Below are positions 12,969 through 14,417 of a stretch of DNA of 14,417 nt, in pieces; position 1 is the first letter of the stretch; every line of letters starts with the position of its first letter. The translations under genes and the position numbers were made by a program. This DNA is from Clostridiales bacterium (lineage in GTDB: Bacteria > Bacillota > Clostridia > Christensenellales > UBA3700), in assembly GCA_014799645.1 (NCBI GenBank), contig JAAVHQ010000027.1, positions 4,611 through 19,027 on the forward strand, read 5' to 3'. The notes under the pieces were generated by a model. It saw only the letters and a program-made list of their open reading frames with translations, made no database searches and had not been told where the DNA came from.

Positions 12969-12996
12969 AAAAGCAAGCGGTACGCTTGCTTTTTCT
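12967..12996. terminator. Bidirectional terminator between regulator C and the aminotransferase
   Basis: GCAAGCG (12973-12979) and CGCTTGC (12983-12989) form a 7-bp stem around GTA, flanked by six A on the left and five T on the right. It serves both convergent genes. Confidence 0.9.
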
Positions 12997-13002
12997 ATTT
13001 CA

Positions 13003-14187
13003 CTAATTTTTGTACTTCGCTACGAATTCTTCAATCCTATCCATAGCTTTTTGCAACTTATTTAGCGAGTATGCGTAACTAATTCGGATAAAGTCTTTTC
13101 CGCTTTCGCCGAACGCGTCGCCGGGGACGACCGCCACTTTGCCTTCTTCGAGAAGTCTGTTGGCAAATTCGTCGCCGTTCATGCCCGTCGATTTAACGCA
13201 TGGGAAGACGTAGAACGCGCCTTTTGGCTCAAAACAAGTCAAGCCCATAGCGTTGAGCCTAGATACCAAGAATCTTCTTCTTATGTCGTACTCGTCGACC
13301 ATTTTCCTCATCTCGGCGAAATCGTCTTCAAAACCGCCTTTGAGCGCGCCGATAGCGGCGTACTGAGCGTTGGTGGACGCGCACATTATTATGTACTGAT
13401 GTATTTTCAGCATTTGCTTAAAGATAGCGTTTGGCGCGCAAGCGTAGCCTACTCTCCAACCTGTCATTGCAAAGGCTTTGCTGAAACCGTTGATAAGCAC
13501 TGTACGCTCTTTCATACCGTCGATTTCCGCAAAACAAGTGTGTCTTTCTCCGCCGTAGGTAAGTTCACAATAAATCTCGTCGCTAAGCACCAACAAGTCG
13601 TGTTTTTTCACCACCTTGGCAATCTCTTGCAAATTCTCTCTCGTCATTATCGCGCCCGTCGGATTGTTGGGGTACGGCAAGATAAGCGCCTTGGTCTTGT
13701 CGGTGATTACTTTCTCCAAGTTCTTTGCCGTCAAGCGGAATTCATCCTCGACGTAGCACTTCGCAGGCACAGCCTTACCCCCGCAAATCGCCACGCTCGG
13801 CATATAAGACACGTAACTCGGCTCGGGTACGATAACTTCGTCGCCGTCGTTGATAATCGCTCTCAACGCAAGGTATATCGCCTCGCTTGCGCCAACGGTA
13901 ATGAAAATCTCGCTCATCGGGTCGTACTCGACACCAAATCTTTCTTTGAGGTACTTTGCGACTTGCTCTCTCAAAGCTGGCAAACCGCTGTTGCTCGTGT
14001 ACTGCGTGATACCTTTTTGCACGCTCTTGATACCCGCCTCGCGAGCGCACCAAGGCGTGTCAAAGTCAGGTTCGCCAACGCCGAGCGAAATCACGTCTTT
14101 GTACTTGTCGGCAACGTCGAAAAACTTTCTTATTCCGGACGGCGGAATTGCCGTCACGATTTTACTCAAATATTTGTCGTAGTTCAT
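13003..14187 (-). CDS. Class I PLP-dependent aminotransferase, PatA/aromatic type
   Basis: The 394-residue enzyme has all fold-type I landmarks: the cofactor-stacking region at about 99-128, Asn175 in NNPTG, Asp203 and Tyr206 in LSDEIY, Schiff-base Lys237 in GFSKAFAMTGWRVGY with Arg245 contacting the phosphate, and carboxylate-binding Arg368 in DFIRISYA. It transfers amino groups between amino acids and 2-oxo acids; the sequence type resembles PatA-like and aromatic/aspartate aminotransferases, but the substrate cannot be fixed. Its ATG overlaps the TGA of the upstream Lrp/AsnC-type gene by 4 nt (ATGA), so the two are translationally coupled and the regulator probably senses a related amino acid. 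The gene ends in TAG before a shared terminator. Confidence 0.96.
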   Translation of the reverse strand: MNYDKYLSKIVTAIPPSGIRKFFDVADKYKDVISLGVGEPDFDTPWCAREAGIKSVQKGITQYTSNSGLPALREQVAKYLKERFGVEYDPMSEIFITVGASEAIYLALRAIINDGDEVIVPEPSYVSYMPSVAICGGKAVPAKCYVEDEFRLTAKNLEKVITDKTKALILPYPNNPTGAIMTRENLQEIAKVVKKHDLLVLSDEIYCELTYGGERHTCFAEIDGMKERTVLINGFSKAFAMTGWRVGYACAPNAIFKQMLKIHQYIIMCASTNAQYAAIGALKGGFEDDFAEMRKMVDEYDIRRRFLVSRLNAMGLTCFEPKGAFYVFPCVKSTGMNGDEFANRLLEEGKVAVVPGDAFGESGKDFIRISYAYSLNKLQKAMDRIEEFVAKYKN

Positions 14188-14417
14188 AGTATCACTTGTC
14201 GCTTTTCTTCTCCGTCGCCGTCGTCCAAAATCACACCCTCTGTCTTATACTTTTTGAGTATGAAATGCGTAGCGGTCGATACGATATCTCTCATAGTCGA
14301 GAGTTTTTCGGATACGAATCGGGACACCTCTCTCAAATTTTTGCCTTCAACCGTGATGCAAAGGTCGTACGCTCCGCTCATAAGGTATACGGCTTTTACT
14401 TCGTCAAACTGATAAAT
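14184..14417 (-). CDS. Lrp/AsnC-family regulator, C-terminal part (cut by window edge)
   Basis: The last 77 codons of a gene starting beyond the right edge; the frame is open to base 14417. The visible part begins IYQFDEVKAVYLMSGAYD and continues through DLCITVEGKNLREVSRFV to a TATHFILKKYK strand, matching the ligand-binding RAM domain of Lrp/AsnC regulators (a beta-alpha-beta fold with the GAYDL turn that binds amino acids and builds octamers). The N-terminal DNA-binding domain is outside the window. The stop overlaps the aminotransferase start by 4 nt. Lrp-type genes fused in operons with PatA-like aminotransferases are common in Firmicutes. Confidence 0.9.
   Translation of the reverse strand: MYQFDEVKAVYLMSGAYDLCITVEGKNLREVSRFVSEKLSTMRDIVSTATHFILKKYKTEGVILDDGDGEEKRQVIL

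Noticed and set aside
13399..14412. Plus-strand open frame opposite the aminotransferase
   Set aside because: Antisense to a gene with full catalytic motifs; no independent support.
1..14417. CRISPR arrays, tRNA or rRNA genes, insertion sequences
   Set aside because: Scanning by eye found no regularly spaced repeats, tRNA-like cloverleaf or rRNA signature, and no transposase motif or IS ends.

Overview
This window looks like chromosomal DNA of a low-GC Gram-positive bacterium, most likely an uncultured Clostridia-type Firmicute. The evidence is AGGAGG-type ribosome binding sites on many genes, near-consensus sigma-A promoters, intrinsic terminators, Sec/lipobox lipoproteins, and the order tadA-pth-mfd followed by a foldase-like lipoprotein, which resembles the pth-mfd-prsA neighbourhood of Firmicutes. 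No species-level claim is made.

Left part (1-8738), housekeeping: the 3' end of an aldehyde dehydrogenase (+), then minus-strand genes for a NUDIX ADP-ribose pyrophosphatase, a large parvulin/SurA-like lipoprotein with its own promoter, and a tight tadA-pth-mfd operon. Divergent from tadA is a cytoplasmic M14 zinc peptidase (+).

Middle part (8739-11050), accessory and regulatory: two divergent pairs of small XRE-type helix-turn-helix regulators (A1/A2 and B1/B2). A1 and B2 are paralogues (49 of 68 aligned residues identical by hand count). Each pair shares an intergenic region with palindromic operators over opposed promoters; pair B has three copies of one operator in a phage-switch-like layout. 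Between the pairs is a 42-residue Ser/Thr-rich protein ending in a CxxCCxC motif. No integrase, transposase, recognisable toxin or phage structural gene is visible. The region also holds three structured non-coding segments: a long hairpin plus terminator (about 8775-8919, +), a long imperfect dyad (10580-10726), and a strong candidate small-RNA gene (10736-10831, -) with an extended -10 promoter, helically phased T/A-tracts upstream, a C-rich open stretch and a GNRA-capped terminator.

Right part (11050-14417): an unrecognised 515-residue lipoprotein (-) is divergent from a third type of XRE regulator, C (+). The lipoprotein's consensus promoter carries a TGTACA-N3-TGTACA operator exactly in its spacer, so a dedicated repressor-target pair is likely. 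The window ends with a class I PLP aminotransferase overlapping an upstream Lrp/AsnC-type regulator (partial), a common amino-acid metabolism pairing.

The most notable content is the regulator-only segment at 8894-10866: linked XRE switches, a tiny cysteine-rich protein and a candidate sRNA. Promoter, operator and RNA calls come from reading the sequence by eye, not from folding or motif software.
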